NCBI RefSeq assembly: GCF_030704535.1
Contig: NC_081822.1
Span: forward strand, 33,773,501-33,837,500
From: Vitis vinifera
Lineage: Eukaryota > Streptophyta > Magnoliopsida > Vitales > Vitaceae
Direction: 5' to 3'
Length of the DNA stretch: 64,000 bases
The notes under the pieces were generated by a model. It saw only the letters and a program-made list of their open reading frames with translations. It made no database searches and was not told where the DNA came from. This document shows, in pieces, positions 22,201 to 34,989 of this stretch; the first letter of the stretch is position 1; each line of letters opens with the position of its first letter. The translations under genes and the position numbers were made by a program.

Positions 22201-23960
22201 ATATTAGAGAATTAATGTTTTTTAAAAGTAATTCTAAAATATTATTTTTTTAAAGTTGTTTTTTGAAAATGTTTTTAAACATGTCTTATTCATCTATATT
22301 ATAATGAATATGCTTTTTAAGGGCTTTATGAGGAAGAAATTCAATTATAAAAATGGTTTATTTTTAGGAGCAAGATTATATTATATTATATTCTTGTTCA
22401 CTAGCACCACAAATTTTGGTGGTTGGCTCCTCCTACTATATTTTTTTCTTAAGAAAAAAAAAAAAAAAAAGAAGAAGAAGAGGGAAATCCCCAAAAAGCA
22501 GATTACTCATAGCATGTCTCCTAAAAGTCCAAAAGGGTCCACTCCCACCTACCCAAACCTTAAAAATGAATAAACAATAAAAAGTCTTAAATTTTTTACG
22601 TGGATAATCCTGCCTAGACGGCAACTAAATTTTGAAGTCACATCAACCCAAAAGGTTTTCAAAAATCTAGGATTTTACCTTCCCTAAACCCATACTTAGT
22701 GTGCTAAATCTCCCCTCCAATGAGAAGATTCTCCTTTGGAAAGTTTGTACTTACTTTTTTATTCATTTACTTAATTTCCAAGTCAAGCTTTTCCGACTTT
22801 AATTTGGCCAACAGCTTGGAGGGCAAAACTGGAATTTTATCTTCACGAAAAGCTTGTCCATCTCAATTGAAGTTTTTATCGATAAATCTTTTGTAGTATA
22901 GAGTTAATTTCATTCACCTCCCCCGATATTTCAACTAAATACATCTGGTTCTCATAAATTTGAAATTTCATCAAATACATTCCTTATCATTTTTATTTCT
23001 TATTTTTACCAACCTCATCTCTCAGTTGAAATAGGAGAGATGCATGATAAAATTTTAAACTTACGAGGTGAAATATATTTAACCAAAAACCTCAGAGAAT
23101 GTGAATGAAATTAATCCTTGTAATATATCATTAAATTAGTCGATACTTTATATTGGATTCAAAACATTAGTCCATCTTAATCATCTCACTCTACACTCAA
23201 TATGAGATTTATAGTAAAGTTTAATTTTCTTAATTCATTTCTTTTGCAGACATTTTTGAGGAAATATTTGTTATATGTCCATAAATGAGGTTACGGGAAG
23301 CCCTTTATATGATTTGATGTCATACTTATTTTAAGATTTTAACTCATTTAAAGATGTGTATCGAGACCTATCCATTGAGGTTCATATCTATATTCCGAGA
23401 TCATTTCTCAAATTATGATTTCTTATACCAAGAAGTGACATCATCACATGCTTGTCATTACCATGTATAACAACTTTTTAAAATAAGAACTACATATTAC
23501 ACCGTCATTTTTATGATTAATCACACTCCGTCGACAACAAAAATTGTAATGAAACAAAGAGAAGAGTAAGGCCACTTCTCCAAGAACTCTTTGACTAGAA
23601 ACAAGGATGGGTTATGGGTGTGGGTCACCTTGAAATCAAACAAAAAGCCCTCAAACTTGATGGCTTAAGAGTATTAATTTCTTCATTATTCAATTCATTT
23701 ATCCCTGCACACCACTGCATACTGATGTGAGCATAATCCATTTACTACTCCCACCCCCCATGGATCAGTAGGTCCATTTCTGTTGCCACCTTGCTCTAAA
23801 CCGCGTCCCTAACAGTAACCCTAATCCCATTTCCCCCTTCTCTTTCATATCCGGAAACCTTAAAAATGATTTTGGAAGTTCAAGCACTTGTTCTTCTTTG
23901 ATTGGTCGTCACTAAATCTTTGCTCATGTGTGCATTTGAAGCTGCCAGGAAGGACACTTC
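19201..23960. other. Intergenic region with decayed repeats
   Basis: No gene is supported. 19201-19850 is GC-richer, repeat-like sequence. At 21303-21676 a block starting TTTATGGCTGACCCA recurs at an offset of about 285 bp (21310 and 21595), and a GCTTTAATTTG phrase occurs three times. 21775-22430 is strongly AT-rich. An A tract followed by GAAGAAGAAG lies at 22450-22480. Confidence 0.4.
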
Positions 23961-23977
23961 TCAACTCACGATCTCTC

Positions 23978-23988
23978 TATATATATAG
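23978..23988 (+). promoter_or_regulatory. TATA box of the first ERF gene
   Basis: TATATATATAG lies 30-40 bp ahead of the ATG at 24018. A start site about 30 bp downstream would leave a leader of only about 10 nt, so a different start site or a second TATA is also possible. Confidence 0.5.
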
Positions 23989-24017
23989 TATGGTTTTGTA
24001 CGCTAGCTTTACGGGCA

Positions 24018-24566
24018 ATGGAGGACGATCAAGGTCACAGCCATGGAGGTGCGGTTGCTTCTTCTTCAGGTTACAGGGGTGTCCGGAAGAGGAGATGGGG
24101 CAAATGGGTGTCCGAAATACGCGAACCGGGCACCAAAACCCGGATTTGGCTAGGCAGCTTTGAGACCCCGGAGATGGCAGCCATGGCCTATGATGCAGCC
24201 GCATTGCACTTTAGGGGCCATGGGGCTAAGCTCAATTTTCCTGAGCTGGCACCCAATCTTCCTCGGCCCGCGAGCTCCGCTGCCGAGCACATCCGACTGG
24301 CGGCGCAGGAGGCCGCTCTGCGGTTGACCCGGGCGCCAGAGTCAGCCGGCCAGTCAGGATCAGGTTCTGGGTTGGGACCAGTCCGGGTCGGTCTGTCGCC
24401 GAGTCAGATTCAGGCGATCAATGACTCGACGTTGGACTCGCCGAGGAACTGGACCGAGTTGGCTCAGACCGTATTCTTAGACGAGTCAATGATCATGTCT
24501 TGTGAGTTGGAGATAAGTGACTGGGATGAGGAGGAGGTTGAAGTCAATGAGTCACTCTGGGATTAA
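24018..24566 (+). CDS. AP2/ERF transcription factor, DREB-type (copy 1)
   Basis: An intronless 182-residue ORF. The AP2 domain covers residues 19-76 ([19 protein letters not shown]...[22 protein letters not shown]...LNFPEL). The Val in KWV and the Glu in REP are the DREB-type DNA-contact residues, which bind DRE/CRT sites. After it comes [19 protein letters not shown], a helix common in DREB groups II/III. An acidic tail contains [19 protein letters not shown] and a terminal ESLWD, a likely activation region shared with the paralogue at 36.1 kb. It most resembles the Arabidopsis ERF021-type group (from memory). It acts in the nucleus. The coding sequence is much GC-richer than its surroundings. 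Confidence 0.95.
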   Translation: MEDDQGHSHGGAVASSSGYRGVRKRRWGKWVSEIREPGTKTRIWLGSFETPEMAAMAYDAAALHFRGHGAKLNFPELAPNLPRPASSAAEHIRLAAQEAALRLTRAPESAGQSGSGSGLGPVRVGLSPSQIQAINDSTLDSPRNWTELAQTVFLDESMIMSCELEISDWDEEEVEVNESLWD

Positions 24567-25065
24567 AGCTTAGGTAACATGAAAACCATACACTAAAATA
24601 ATTAACAAAAAAATAGTGTCATTACCTTTTTAACATATGATATTAATTGGGATTTTTTAGGGTTGGGAGTATATGTATAAGTTTGTACAAGTTCATTCCA
24701 TTTGACATGAAATGAGTTGGTTTTTGATGGCTCATTTGTGAAGGGTTTTGGTGGGTGAAAATGTGGGGGTTTAGGGGCCACAATTTCCATGTATAAGTAG
24801 TGAGTATATTGAGATGAAGTTTGTGTGGTGTAAGTTCTTTGATAGTTGTTATATTTTATGTAATAGAATCATTGGAGTAATCATCATTCAAATGAGGTTT
24901 GTTTTCATTAATTGTTTTTGTCTATTTGTTGATTAGTGTTATAATTTGATTTGGGTGGACTACTTTTTCTTTATTTAAGTGTTTTGTCTTCTTGGGGCTA
25001 TGGTTCTAGAGCCCATTATAATTCAATATGCAATTCTACTACCACAATACAATACATCTATGTAC

Positions 25066-25104
<39 letters not shown>

Positions 25105-27451
25105 GGAGAATGAGAAGAAGAAAGGAGAGAGAGAGAGAGAGAGAGAGGGGGGAGAGAGAGAGAGAGAAAGAGAGAAAGAGAGGGAGAGAGAGAGAGAGAG
25201 AGGAGTGGACCCATGATGATACACCCATGGTCAACCAAAATGCTGTGTAGAAATGGAATATTTGCTTCAACCCACAATTGAATATCATATTATATAAGAT
25301 TTGGGAAATCCTATGGTAGGGCTCTTTGCAACCATACCCACATTTTAATCTCAATTCTTAAAATTTATATATTTGGACCATTAAATAAAAATACAAAGGA
25401 ATGGAATGTTAATACAAGTAAATGAAATTAAATTAGAAATGAAATTTTGGTATGAGTAAATGACATCAAATTACAAGGAAATGAAATTTATCGCTAATAA
25501 AATAATATCATTATCAAAGTTAAAAAAAAAAAAAAAAAATCTCAATACTATGTCATAGTATGACCACCTTTAATTAGTTGCCATTTTAACAAGATGTTGA
25601 AACAAAATAAAAGGAATTTCACATGCTTGGGTAGATTTATTAGAATAATTTCTAATTTATTAAATTAATAATGTAAAAAAAAAAAATTATGTCATAAAGT
25701 TCTTTTAATTATAAAAAATGGGGAAAAATTAGGCTCTAAAAAGAAAAAGTAGTACCTAGCCTTTGGAAGTCATAACCGAAAGTAGAAAAGGTAATAAGTT
25801 AAAGAAAGAAAGAAGAAAGTGAGAGAAAGTAGCAGAGATTGGTTGAATCCAAATTTACTTTCATTTTTTTATTTGTTTATTTATTTTTTTAAGTTAAAAT
25901 GAATCTTAAAAGATATAACTATATCTTGACCTTGGTTATAAAGATATATTATGAAAGACATCGGTTTTGCCAATTTAAAGTTCAAATATTTAATTTATTT
26001 TTTTTTTTTTATGAAGTAGATTGTTTAATAATTTTGAATATATTAAATATAATAAACGTATCAACAACTTCTTAATGGGTCAGGTCCTGCATAGGTTTAT
26101 CATAATTGAGCCCTACTCTCCTACCTAAATAGTGCGTTGACTCAAAGGAAATCCTTTAAAAGTATTTGAAGACTTATATCTAAGCATGTGCTTGAGACCA
26201 TTACCCTCAATCTAGCCAATTGTCAAGAAGGTTTATGTAGAAATGAAGTCACTACACAAGGGCATTTATCCTTGACAACCTAAACGAGTATGACTTGAAA
26301 ACTATTAGTGACTTGAGCATGTAGATACTGCTAACCATTGCCTAGGGCAAACTTGGACATCCGATGGCAACCCAAACATAGAGGCTTAAGCACCATCTAA
26401 AAAGTTACAATGGTCTAACCAATGACGATCATGACCAATACTCGAATCACTGATAAGGTAACCATGGGTTGAACCAAGGTTAGATAACAATAGTAAGAGC
26501 AAATTACATAAAGACGTTCAATCCTTAATATGAGGCAAACTTATTCATCCCGACCAATTGACTTTTCTAAACCCATTTCACTCTATTCCCTTGCTGAAGA
26601 AGTCTTAATAGCTTGATCATCAGAGTGGTATATTGTGCACAAAAGTTAGCTTCAAAGAATCATTATGGTTGATAATCAAGGGTTCGCTCAATCATTGATC
26701 AGTTGAGTAAGGAGTTGTTAAGCTCATTTATCAATCAACATACTTTGTCAATTATGTAATAACACTTACAAAGTATTTAGTATTAACAGTCTTATTATAT
26801 TTTGATCAAGCTCTAATAAGTTTTGAGGTTTTTTTTTCTTTTTTTTTTTTGCTTTTTTTTTAGTTAAGTCTTTTTTTTAGATGTTTTATTTTAATACAAA
26901 AAATAAAACATAAGTTTTATTTGAATTTTAAAACATAAAATTTTATATGCATATTGGACTTAATATAAAAAAGAAAAATTATTCATGCAAAAGCTATAAT
27001 TTTTTTTTATTATTATTTTTATTTAATTTTGCAGTTTTTATGTTTACCGTTGAAAACAAAAGGCATACAAATACTATGAAAGGCTCAATACAATTATTGA
27101 GATATTGATCATGGTTTATCTAAATGAAGGATATCAAAAGAAGAAAGGGAAAAGAAAATTAATTTCAAATAATTAAATTAGAGAAATAAACACAAGGGGA
27201 ACAAGTTCACCACAACAACTTGGACCTCCAATTGGGCTAATGCCAGCCCAAGTGACCCAAAATCATTCTAGCTTTGGGCTTAATATTTAGAAGCCCAAAC
27301 TGAATATCCACTCTCTTTCTCCTTCACCTACCCAAAATGCAGTGAAAGTGAAAATAATTGAACAATGAAAATATCAAACATGTTTATGTGATTTCTAGCT
27401 ATTCATGTGATTATATTTTTCTAGGACCAAAAAAAAAAAAAGGTATTTTTA
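24567..27451. other. Non-coding DNA after ERF copy 1
   Basis: The 3' flank and AT-rich intergenic sequence. It holds a large GA microsatellite (25070-25204) and several homopolymer A/T runs. A cluster of TGGGC/GCCCA motifs lies at 27230-27300. I see no gene; Ser-Leu or Arg-Glu repeat frames here are microsatellite artefacts. Confidence 0.5.
25070..25204. repeat. (GA)n microsatellite
   Basis: About 135 bp of nearly pure GA with GAAA/GGGA interruptions, 0.5 kb downstream of ERF copy 1. Plant GAGA tracts can recruit BBR/BPC factors, but no function is shown here. Confidence 0.95.
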
Positions 27452-28115
27452 GGTTATGTTTGGCTTTGGAAAAATTTAAGAGAAAATATAAAGGAAAGAA
27501 AACATAGAGTAAAAGTATAAGAAGAAAAACAAGGAAAATAAAAAATAGATTTAAAATCAATAAATTATTTTTATATATTACGTCTAACTCATTTATCTTA
27601 TTTTAATTCTTTTATATGAATATTAAATCATTTGAAAATATATAAATTTTAATTATATTTGATTTTTTTTACATAATAAAACTTGTTGGTGTTGGATTTG
27701 GGTGCCCAAGTGGGCTAACCCGACCCTATCCAACAAAATGAGGAATGGAGGAATAGTATCTAGGAGTTAAAACTACTTATCACTATATAATCATAAAAGA
27801 AGAAAAAAAACAAAAGATTTCTCTCTCACTTACACTCTCTTTCTATGAAAAGTACGAAATAACACACTTATGCAAGAAAGGTTTTTGTCTTGAATTTCTT
27901 TTATTTTTCTATGTGAAAGAAGATTAAGACCTTTATATTATACAAACAAAGTGGTTTTCATTTTTTTTAATTTCATTCACGACTTGGGATAGATAATTGA
28001 TCACTGAAATAGCCAATCTAGATTTGGGGCATTTTAAAAAGTAATTTGAAACTTTATTTTCTTCATTATGAGAAAATTATTTTATTTAATATTTTTTCAA
28101 AACCAAACATAATGT
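27452..28115. mobile_element. MITE-like element with terminal inverted repeats (family M, copy 1)
   Basis: The left end TTATGTTTGGCTTTGGAAAA is mirrored on the right by TTTTTCAAAACCAAACATAA, giving imperfect inverted repeats. The left ~220 bp matches segments at 28.8, 30.28 and 40.27 kb. The centre (27680-28060) is extra sequence not in the other copies. Confidence 0.55.
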
Positions 28116-28796
28116 TAATACTTTCTTAAAATGATAAATATAGAAAATAGTTCTTATATTTACTTCCAAAAAATCTTGGACCGCCTCAAAAAGGATATAA
28201 ATATGCATACTAAACCCTTTTTTTCCACTCTTTTAACTGTTTGATAATAAGTCTTAAGCTCGAGTTTTTGACTAAATAGATCGATGACTCATTATATTTT
28301 TTTATTGATTATTTTCTCATTATGATATCATACTTGAATTAATAAGTCAAGTTGCATGAAAAATGCCATGTGAGTAGAGGGTGTTGAGTCACTAACTTAT
28401 GATAGATATGATTATTGTTAAACTAGATGTATTTGTTTACCTAACCTCTTAACTTAGTGTCAAGTCAAATTTAAAATTTGTATTTAATCTCTCAATAACG
28501 TGCTCTAATAACATTGTGAAAAAAGAAAAGAAAAATGACAATGGAACGATAGCTACTTCTAAAAATAACACGTGGCACCAATATTTTGGAGTAATGAGTT
28601 GAAAAATTAAACTCTTATTCAAAACATTGACCTTCCAATATTGAAATAGATATGACTAATTATATAATTAATTATTGAATTAACAAATCAAAATTGGGTT
28701 GATGTAAATGATCATAGACTAAAATTAATTGGACCAACTCAAAAGGGTTTACTTTTCAAATCTTTTATGCTATGTTAGTTTTCCGAGATTATTAAA

Positions 28797-29000
28797 GTTA
28801 TATTTGGTTATTGAAAATTTTGAAGGAAAGAAAATATAGAGAAAAAATAAAAGAAAATAAAAATATATTTAAAATTAATAAATTATTCTCTTCGAACTCA
28901 TTTTGTTTAAGATCAAATAATGGGAAATATATATGAGTTTTTAACTAATTTTAATTATATGTTTTGTGGTAAAACAAATATGAAAAATAATTTTTATTAA
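28797..29000. repeat. Family M repeat, copy 2
   Basis: It starts TTATATTTGGTTATTGAAAA and continues GAAGGAAAGAAAATATAG, AATAAATTATT and TTTTAATTATAT in the same order as copies at 27.45, 30.28 and 40.27 kb. Confidence 0.6.
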
Positions 29001-29419
29001 TATTTTTTCTCTTTATAATTAAAAAAAATTATAAGGAAATCGGTTTTCTCATTTTGGATTTACTATGAAAATTAAGGAAAGAAAAACAAATATAATTAAG
29101 ATTAATTAAAATTTTCCAATATATTATAAATAAAATAAAATAAATGAGTCTGAATTGATTTATGAGAAATTAAAAGCTCTATTTTAAGCTTGATGAGAGC
29201 TTTTATATTTATTTAACTAATTTTCTTCAAAAACCTTATGACTTATAAAACCAAACTTATGAAAGTCAGAAAAATAATAATAAATTCCTTCATGTTCAAT
29301 ACAGCTTTTGCGATAAGGATATTATTATTTTCTTCAAACTTAGACTCAATTAATCCTAGGTTGGCCGACCTATTAGAGCTTACAGCTTAATTACCTCATC
29401 ACCTAGTCACCAAAATTTT

Positions 29420-29990
29420 CTTTCCCAAAGTGCATGGCAGCCATTTTGAAAATGACAACCCAACAAATAGAACCCCGATCCCAAAGCAGTTATATTCCAT
29501 TCATTTCTCTTCAAACACTCCACGTCACATCGATATCAATACGATATCCATATCAAATCAATTATCATGCATGCATAATCTATCGATCCCACATCGACAA
29601 GCCTCGAGATTTCGTATTTGTTGGGTGCGAGGTCACCCTCGCAGCAACGCGGAAACCGTACGCAACTAAATTATAGGACGGTGCCCACACCCACGTAACT
29701 AGCCGTACTCAAAAGTACATTATTATGGGACGGTGCCCACAACTCACGAACCAGCTAGCCAGAGAGGGAGACAGACAGAGAGAGAGAGAGAGAACTGAGA
29801 AGGTTCCTTTGGACTTTCATAGTATGGAAGACAGAGAGTCTAGGGATGGTAGAAGGAGAGTTGAAGCTTAGCAGGATCCAGTTGTTTTTGAGATGGTGAG
29901 CTTGACCAGGATGCTTCTGCCTCAGCCTTTGATTATCAGCTGGTCAATGCTAAAAGTTTGTTGAATGGATGATGAAAAGGTAATGTTTCG
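29420..29990 (+). ncRNA. Candidate non-coding transcription unit (5' exon)
   Basis: An island of mixed base composition in AT-rich DNA. It holds a duplicated GGACGGTGCCCACA element (about 29678 and 29731), a 7-bp-stem hairpin TGCGAGG-TCAC-CCTCGCA near 29623-29640, and then a purine-rich GAGAGA leader-like stretch (29765-29810). Next come two tiny ORFs, of 15 residues at about 29824 and of 23 residues at about 29894 (MVSLTRMLLPQPLI...). A donor-like AAAAGGTAATG follows at about 29980. No protein exon is seen downstream. It may be the first exon of a long non-coding RNA, a small-peptide gene, or the leader of a gene not recognised. Expression is inferred and not shown. Confidence 0.35.
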
Positions 29991-29999
29991 CTTTGTTTT

Positions 30000-31089
30000 C
30001 TTTTTTCACATGTGATGGTTGTATTTTTTTATTATTATTTTTAAAAAAAAAGTCATAATATTTGGATAATTTTATTTGCTTATTTTGTCTAGTTTTGACC
30101 ATTTTTACACTAGTTACTAAAAGAAAAGAAAAAATGACTGATTTTTCTTTTGTGGGGATTAATCTAAATGGCTTGTTATAAACTTGATTATTGTAAATGG
30201 GAGTATTTGTATTATTACCATCGTTGTTGTGGTTTTTGCTTGAAAAAATTAAAAATTAATTTGAAATATACGGGGAGATGTTATGTTTGATTCTTAAAAA
30301 GTTTGAAGAAAAATGCGAAGGAAATAAAATATAAAAATAAATGAAAATTTAAATAAATTCAATAAATTATTTTTTATATATTACTTTAAACTTATTTTAT
30401 TTATTTAACTTTTCTATATAAAAATTAAATAATTTTAAAATATATAATTTTTTATTAATTTTAATTATATTTTATTTTCTTTCGTATTTTTTTATAGTAT
30501 AACTAAATATGAAAAAATTATTTTTCTTAGTAGTTTTTTTTCTTTTTTTAGTACTTTCTAGGAACAAAATGTAGTCTCTCATTGTGTAAAAACTTGAGTA
30601 AGAAAAGGAAAAGCATGAGAATAGAAGTTGGCAAATGCGACTAACATCGAGTCTTAAAATTTGCCCATCAATAAAGAAAACAAAAAAGAAAAAGCAAAAA
30701 AAAAAAAAAAAAAGTTATGAGCAAAAATAATTTATTTAAAAAATAAAATTCCTCAAAGTAAATTCCTTCCAAAAAAAATTCTCAAATTAGTGTATATCAT
30801 TTATGTGAGTATTTATGTCATAAAACCATAGTTGATAACTATTTTAAATTTAAGCTTAAAACCTCAATGAATTTATTTTAAACGTATTATTTTTGCTTAA
30901 AACTTGAAAAATAATAGTTTGAGAAAGGATACATTAATTATGGAAAATATTGTTTGTCTAAATTAATAAGTATACTAAAAAGACTATAAATTAATAATTA
31001 AGTGTTAGTTTTTTAAAAAAAATTCCTTAATTAACTTGAGTTTCAATTTGCTTTGTTTACATAAGAGATCTTAAATTACGATTTCTTAC
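30000..31089. other. AT-rich intergenic DNA with family M repeat copy 3
   Basis: 30280-30520 is a third family M copy (TTATGTTTGATT...TATATTACTTTAAACTTATTTT). The remainder is A/T-rich with homopolymers and I see no gene. Confidence 0.5.
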
Positions 31090-32900
31090 ATTTAAATTTT
31101 ATTAAATTTAGGAATGATAATTGAATAGGGAGCAGAAAATTAAAAAAACATGATATTTTAAATGTGATTCCACGATCAATGTGATTTTTACATTTAGAGA
31201 GTACACCAACATTCAGCAATCCACTAATCAAAAGAAAAGTGGAGTACAATGATGAAGCTCTAAAAAACACTCTTCTCAATTCGTACTCTAAAAAAAATCT
31301 TAAAAACATAACAAGGTTAAATACATAATGTTGGCAAAATCGTCATTCATCATAAAAGAAAAATTCTCCAAGGGGCGTTGCCCCTTTCAACCCCGCTAAC
31401 TCATAGAGTAGCTTGATGCTCGTGAGCTCAGCAAAAGGTTGACATTCGACATCTCAAGCGAAATGTAACAAAACTAATTTAGGTTTTACAGTCCAACAAT
31501 GAGTATTATTTTAGAATTAAAAAGCTTTAAATTAGGTAGGGTGAAACCAATGTGGGAAATCACCTTTCCAATCCAATTTGAATTAATAAGGACTTATATT
31601 AGGGTGTATTAATTTAAATAATTGGGATGAGATTTAGATGAGATGATCTTGATCGATGACATATTTTCAAAAAGAAATATTCAATTATAGAACAATTAAC
31701 TCTTTTTTTATCCACCCTAGTAGAAAGTGATTGCCAAAAATGAAATGAAAAGAAAAAGGTGATTTTTATTTATTTTTCCATAATTTGAAGAGGACGTCAT
31801 TGGGGCCATTTTAAAAAGCTTGGGAGTAGACGTTGAAATAGTAATATAAAAAAATAGTAACAAACAAAATAATTGATGGTACCTTGTAGAACAATCATTC
31901 ATTCCGACCATACTCCATATGCATATATATACATTTCCTTTTTCAATATGTATATAAAAATGCAAATTTATCCCTCATAAATAAATTAAACATAAAATAA
32001 ATTATGAAAATTCTAAGTAATTTATTTGTAAGTATTAACCAAAACCATGTACACACATGAGCAGAAAATAAAAAATAAAAAAATAAATAAAATAACAAAA
32101 TATTTTAATACGATTCAGTAATCAATGTGATCTTTACGTTTATGGAATACATCAACATTCAACACTCTTTTAATAAAAAAGAAATAGGATTACCGATTAC
32201 GTTCTAAAAAAAAACCTTTAAAACATAATAAAGTTAAATATATAATATGAGCAAAATCATCATTTATCACATAAAAAAAAAAAAAAAAATTATTCAAGGG
32301 GCATTGCCCCACTTCAACCACTGTGAGTTGATCGGGTTGCTCAATCCTAGTAAATTTAGTGGAGAGTTCAACCTCCGACATCCTAAACAAAGCATAACAA
32401 AATTGATTTAACTTTCATAATCCAATAATAAATAATATTTATTTAATATAATTTAGAACTAAAAAGAATAATCAAAAGGTTTTAAATCAGGTAGGGTGGA
32501 AACAAGGAAATCACTTTTTTATACAAATTGATATGATTCAAACGAGACGGGCTACCTCGATGGCATCTTTTTGGGAAAAAAAATTCAAAAATAAAAAAAA
32601 ATTATATTTTAAAAAAATATATAGGACAACACAATGCCCTAGTAAATGGTAATTGTGAAAATGAAAAGACAAGAAAAAAGGTAAAATTTTATTTATTTAT
32701 TTATTTAGGGTAATTTGAAGAGGACATCGTTGGGACCATTTTAAAAAGCTTGGGAGTAGTAGTTGAAATAGTAACAAACAAGATGATTAATGGTACCTTG
32801 TAGAACAATCATCCATTCCAACTATACTCTATCTCATGTGCATGTATAATGTGATGAATCACAACCCCTCATATGAATCATTCCAACTATGTATACAATA
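31090..32900. repeat. Tandem segmental duplication, two copies of about 920 bp
   Basis: Copy 1 (about 31090-31990) and copy 2 (about 32010-32900) are collinear with an offset of 916-930 bp. Shared anchors include the AAGGGGC-GTT-GCCCCTT hairpin (31368 and 32294), AATTTGAAGAGGACRTC (about 31780 and 32710), CATTTTAAAAAGCTTGGGAG, and GGTACCTTGTAGAACAATC (about 31878 and 32794). Divergence and indels are considerable, so the event is old. There are no coding domains; the source is probably a non-autonomous transposon. Confidence 0.82.
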
Positions 32901-33871
32901 TTTTTTTCTTTTTTTTTTTGGATTTTATCATCGCTAACAAAGTAGTTGGAAATTTAATTGAATATTAATTATAATTATTATTTTGTTGGGAAAATATTAA
33001 TTGTCTGTATGTGATTGAACAAATTTAAAGAAACAAAATCAAATTCAACTTCTACACTCAACTCATAAATTCATACGAGACTTTAATATCACTTATTTGA
33101 TTATTTCACTCAAAATAGAATAAATTAATTTGGTATTATTTATTGTTCTTTATTTTTATTTCCAATTATAGCAAAGGTGACATGGCAGTCCAGAATATGA
33201 ATTTATGATCAACATGCTTTCCAAATGGTGAAAAATAATAATAAGATTAAAAATAATAAAATTTTAAAAAATGAAAATGAAAAAACACTAACACGTGTAA
33301 AATTTAATTAGCATGTGTCCTTTATATACAATGGTGAAAATCAGGTAGCACAGTTCCCAATTTTTTATGGCTACCGGCTTAGAATCTTTTTTCAGTCACT
33401 GATTTTGATATGTAGAACGACAAAAGGACAACTGTGTTTGTGTCAAATTACTGACACCTGTCAGTACCCCACGTCATAAATAGAAAATAAATGTCATGAA
33501 ATTGACATCAAACCTATTGTGGAAATGCCATTTGTACAACTAATTTTAAAAATAACTTTTATAAATCAATATTTTTAAATAATTTTACAATTTGAGGTGG
33601 CAAAATTTTTTTGCTACTTCAAATTTTTTTCTATAAATAATTTTTAAAACTATTATTTTTTTAATATAAGTTTTTCAATACTTCCTTTTAAATATATTTT
33701 AAGTTTAATGGTTTAAAAGTAACTTATTTTTTTTAAAAAAATTGTTAAACATATTTTTGGAATTAAAAACTATTTTTTATTTTCAAAAATAAAAATTATT
33801 TTGATGAATAACTTTCCAAAGAAGGCGTAGACGTCTATTTGTCAATTATTTTTATAATTAATTATCTATTC
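32901..33871. other. AT-rich intergenic DNA
   Basis: I see no gene or RNA. A short segment (33300-33500) is less AT-biased and has CACGTG-like and ACACGTGT motifs but no associated coding region. Confidence 0.4.
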
Positions 33872-34989
33872 TGGGGAGGTGAATTGAGTTTTTAAAATCT
33901 TTTCAACCACAACAAATTCAAATACAATATAAACAAAATAAAGAGATAGAGTTAGAGAATTCAAACTCGGGTTTATAGTGGTTCGACACTTCCTTGCTTA
34001 CGTCCACTCTCCTCAATTTCCTAATCGAGTGAGGGTTCCACTAATTTGAAGTTTCAACCAAGCTTCCAATCTTCTTACACTTAGATTTTGGCTCCAATGG
34101 GTTCTTATACAATCTCTTCAATATTCAAACCTCTTAAAGGTTTTAACACTCAGATTTTTACAAGAAATAATCTCTCAACCTAGCTTAAAGATAGCTCAAA
34201 TACAAGATAAAGCTAGGATGACACACAAGAGTGCACTAAAGGATATGCAAGTAGTGATTTAATGCATTATGAATGAAATGAGAGCTTTTTTATCAAGAAT
34301 AGGTAGGTAGACTATTGAATGCAAGTGTTCTCTTGTCAATAAATGAAGTGGAACTCTCAATTTATAGGTTTCTAAGCTCGGGAGTCAAAAACAGCAAAAG
34401 GTAACCTCGTCCGATCAAGCTAGGGGTCGACCGATTCACTAGCCGTTGGAGCATTTAATGCTTGACAGGTTATCATTGCCTCAACCAAGAAGAAAAGGCC
34501 ACTGGGAGAGAGAGAAAGTTTTTGGCATCCCTCGATCGGACGAGGTCGACCGGTTCCTCAACCGGTTGAGCCGGTTGGCCATAACCTCGATCGGTTGAGC
34601 TTTTTTTGCCCCGAAAACCTATTTTTTTAATTCCTTTCTTTTCTAACACTTAGGAAAGGTCTTTAGGTGAATTATAAAGTCAATTATAAAACATTTTGTC
34701 TAAGGTACGTTAGTTAAAAACTTGAGTTTTAATGAAATTGAAGTTTTAAATAATAAACCGAGTTTTATAAGTTGCATGAAACGTGTGAAAATCCTAAGTG
34801 CACTCCTACATTCATCTTACATTAGTTTTCTATGATCACAAGTCTTCCAAGCGTCTCGATCTTGTATCCATTTGGTCTTTTGATAAATTTTCGAGTTTAT
34901 GCTTGAGATTCTTAACCATTAAACAAATTAGTCACTTAACCATGGTTTGTTATTATCAAAACCCGATTAGGAGAACCCTTGGGCTAACA
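33872..34989 (-). mobile_element. Probable solo LTR or LTR-like remnant
   Basis: A distinct block of about 1.1 kb that starts TGGGGAGGTGAATTGAG and ends GGGCTAACA on the plus strand. Read on the minus strand it begins TGTTAGCCC and ends CACCTCCCCA, the TG...CA termini of an LTR. Minus-strand GTTTTGATAATAACAAA near the start is common in plant Copia LTRs. It contains a GC-rich core with repeated AACCGGTT and TCGATCGG palindromes (34410-34600). No target duplication was found (TATTC against TGTTT), so the call is tentative. Confidence 0.45.

Noticed and set aside
25028..25354. Open frames on both strands rich in Arg-Glu or Ser-Leu
   Set aside because: They are translations of the GA microsatellite and have no other content.
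29890..29960. microRNA precursor near the TTGACCAG/CTGGTCAA stem
   Set aside because: The stem is only about 8-11 bp with a loop of about 27 nt, too short for a plant miRNA duplex, and I recognise no known mature miRNA.
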